DNA of 64,000 nt from Clostridia bacterium. GTDB taxonomy: Bacteria; Bacillota; Clostridia; Lachnospirales; Lachnospiraceae. Below are positions 63,579-64,000 of this stretch, piece after piece; the stretch's first letter is position 1, and the number at the start of each line of letters is the position of its first letter. A program made the position numbers and the translations under genes. The stretch lies in the NCBI GenBank assembly GCA_910575245.1, contig CAJTEN010000017.1:1-64000 (forward strand), given 5' to 3'. The notes beneath the pieces are model-generated. The model saw nothing but the letters and a program-made list of their open reading frames with translations, made no database searches and was not told where the DNA came from.

Positions 63579-63983
63579 TTATTTCAACACCATCTGCAGG
63601 TTCCTGAATTCCTGTCTGATCGCTGCCGTCAATCCCTGATACACCACCTGGTTCTTGGCCAGATATACACCTTCCGTATCCGGATCCACATTATTACCGT
63701 CAACGCGGTAGGAATACCCCGAATAGTCACTGTATGCGACAGGCTGCAGCCGGTTCAGGTTCCTGTTCAGCCCGGACACTTTATCATCCATGGACGTATA
63801 TCTTGACTGTCCCAGCGCCTCCGCAAGCTGTGTCGCGAAATCCACATCACTTCTCTTAAATCCCGGCGTATCGGCATTGGAAATATTATTGGAGATGACA
63901 TCGTTGCGAATCCATGACGCATCTGCTGCCCTGTCCAGCACGTTGATATAATCAAATGCATTGGTATTTATTAAGGTACTCAT
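63579..63983 (-). CDS. flgB: flagellar basal-body rod protein FlgB
   Basis: The first gene of the cluster seen, 134 residues. Diagnostic blocks: WIRNDVISNNISNADTPGFK near the N-terminus and NQVVYQGLTAAIRQEFRNLQ at the C-terminus. AGGAGG precedes the chosen ATG; another ATG lies two codons upstream. It reaches almost to the right window edge, so the operon promoter lies outside. Confidence 0.95.
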   Translation of the reverse strand: MSTLINTNAFDYINVLDRAADASWIRNDVISNNISNADTPGFKRSDVDFATQLAEALGQSRYTSMDDKVSGLNRNLNRLQPVAYSDYSGYSYRVDGNNVDPDTEGVYLAKNQVVYQGLTAAIRQEFRNLQMVLK

Positions 63984-64000
63984 AATCACAGCCCTCCTAG

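Overview
The window comes from a motile, Gram-positive, low-to-moderate G+C Firmicute. The gene order and protein types (a Bacillus/Clostridium-type fla/che supercluster, FliY rather than FliN, CheC and CheD, FlbD, a flavodiiron protein, PdxS/PdxT) point to a clostridium, most likely Lachnospiraceae. I infer this from content and synteny, with no database search. Nearly every gene is on the minus strand; the FprA-type flavodiiron gene is the only confident plus-strand gene.

Left part (1-26.3 kb), read in minus-strand transcription order. A conserved envelope/translation block pyrH-frr-uppS-cdsA-dxr-rseP occupies 22.2-16.7 kb. It is followed by a cation diffusion facilitator, a secreted glycosidase-like protein, a leaderless protein with SpoIID-like, peptidoglycan-binding and LysM domains, a Zn/Cd-type P-ATPase with an ArsR repressor, purA, an SDR/LysR pair, a HAD phosphatase, the divergent fprA, pdxS-pdxT (vitamin B6) and an acyltransferase with a zinc ribbon. 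Upstream of pyrH, between it and tsf, the usual order is broken by about 4.9 kb holding a bactofilin/polysaccharide-deacetylase pair, a Gfo/Idh oxidoreductase, an IS21-like end, an IS630 transposase fragment and a doubly broken XRE regulator.

Right part (27.1-64 kb). The order is rpsB-tsf, then upstream a continuous flagellar/chemotaxis cluster running to the window edge. In transcription order: flgB flgC fliE fliF fliG fliH fliI fliJ motE-like fliK flgD, a TIGR02530-type gene, flgE, then flbD motA motB fliL fliM fliY cheY fliO fliP fliQ fliR flhB flhA flhF flhG, a PilZ gene, cheB cheA cheW cheC cheD, an unknown gene, fliA/sigD, an unknown gene, a DUF6115 (SwrB-position) gene and an MltG-like fragment. 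Basal body, hook, export apparatus, switch, stator, chemotaxis signalling and the flagellar sigma factor are therefore all encoded together. The arrangement matches the Bacillus subtilis fla/che operon followed by rpsB.

Non-coding structure is the least ordinary part. There are three different long imperfect palindromes (1519-1619, 9431-9587, 22275-22463) that look like mobile or family repeats. Several perfect hairpins sit in gaps of the flagellar operon, most without a U-tract. There is also a structured purA leader, and five tandem hexanucleotides at the 3' end of flgD. No rRNA, tRNA or CRISPR array was seen. I found no convincing wholly new multi-gene system; the best leads are the unrecognised flagellar-operon proteins, the SwrB-like protein and the palindromic elements.
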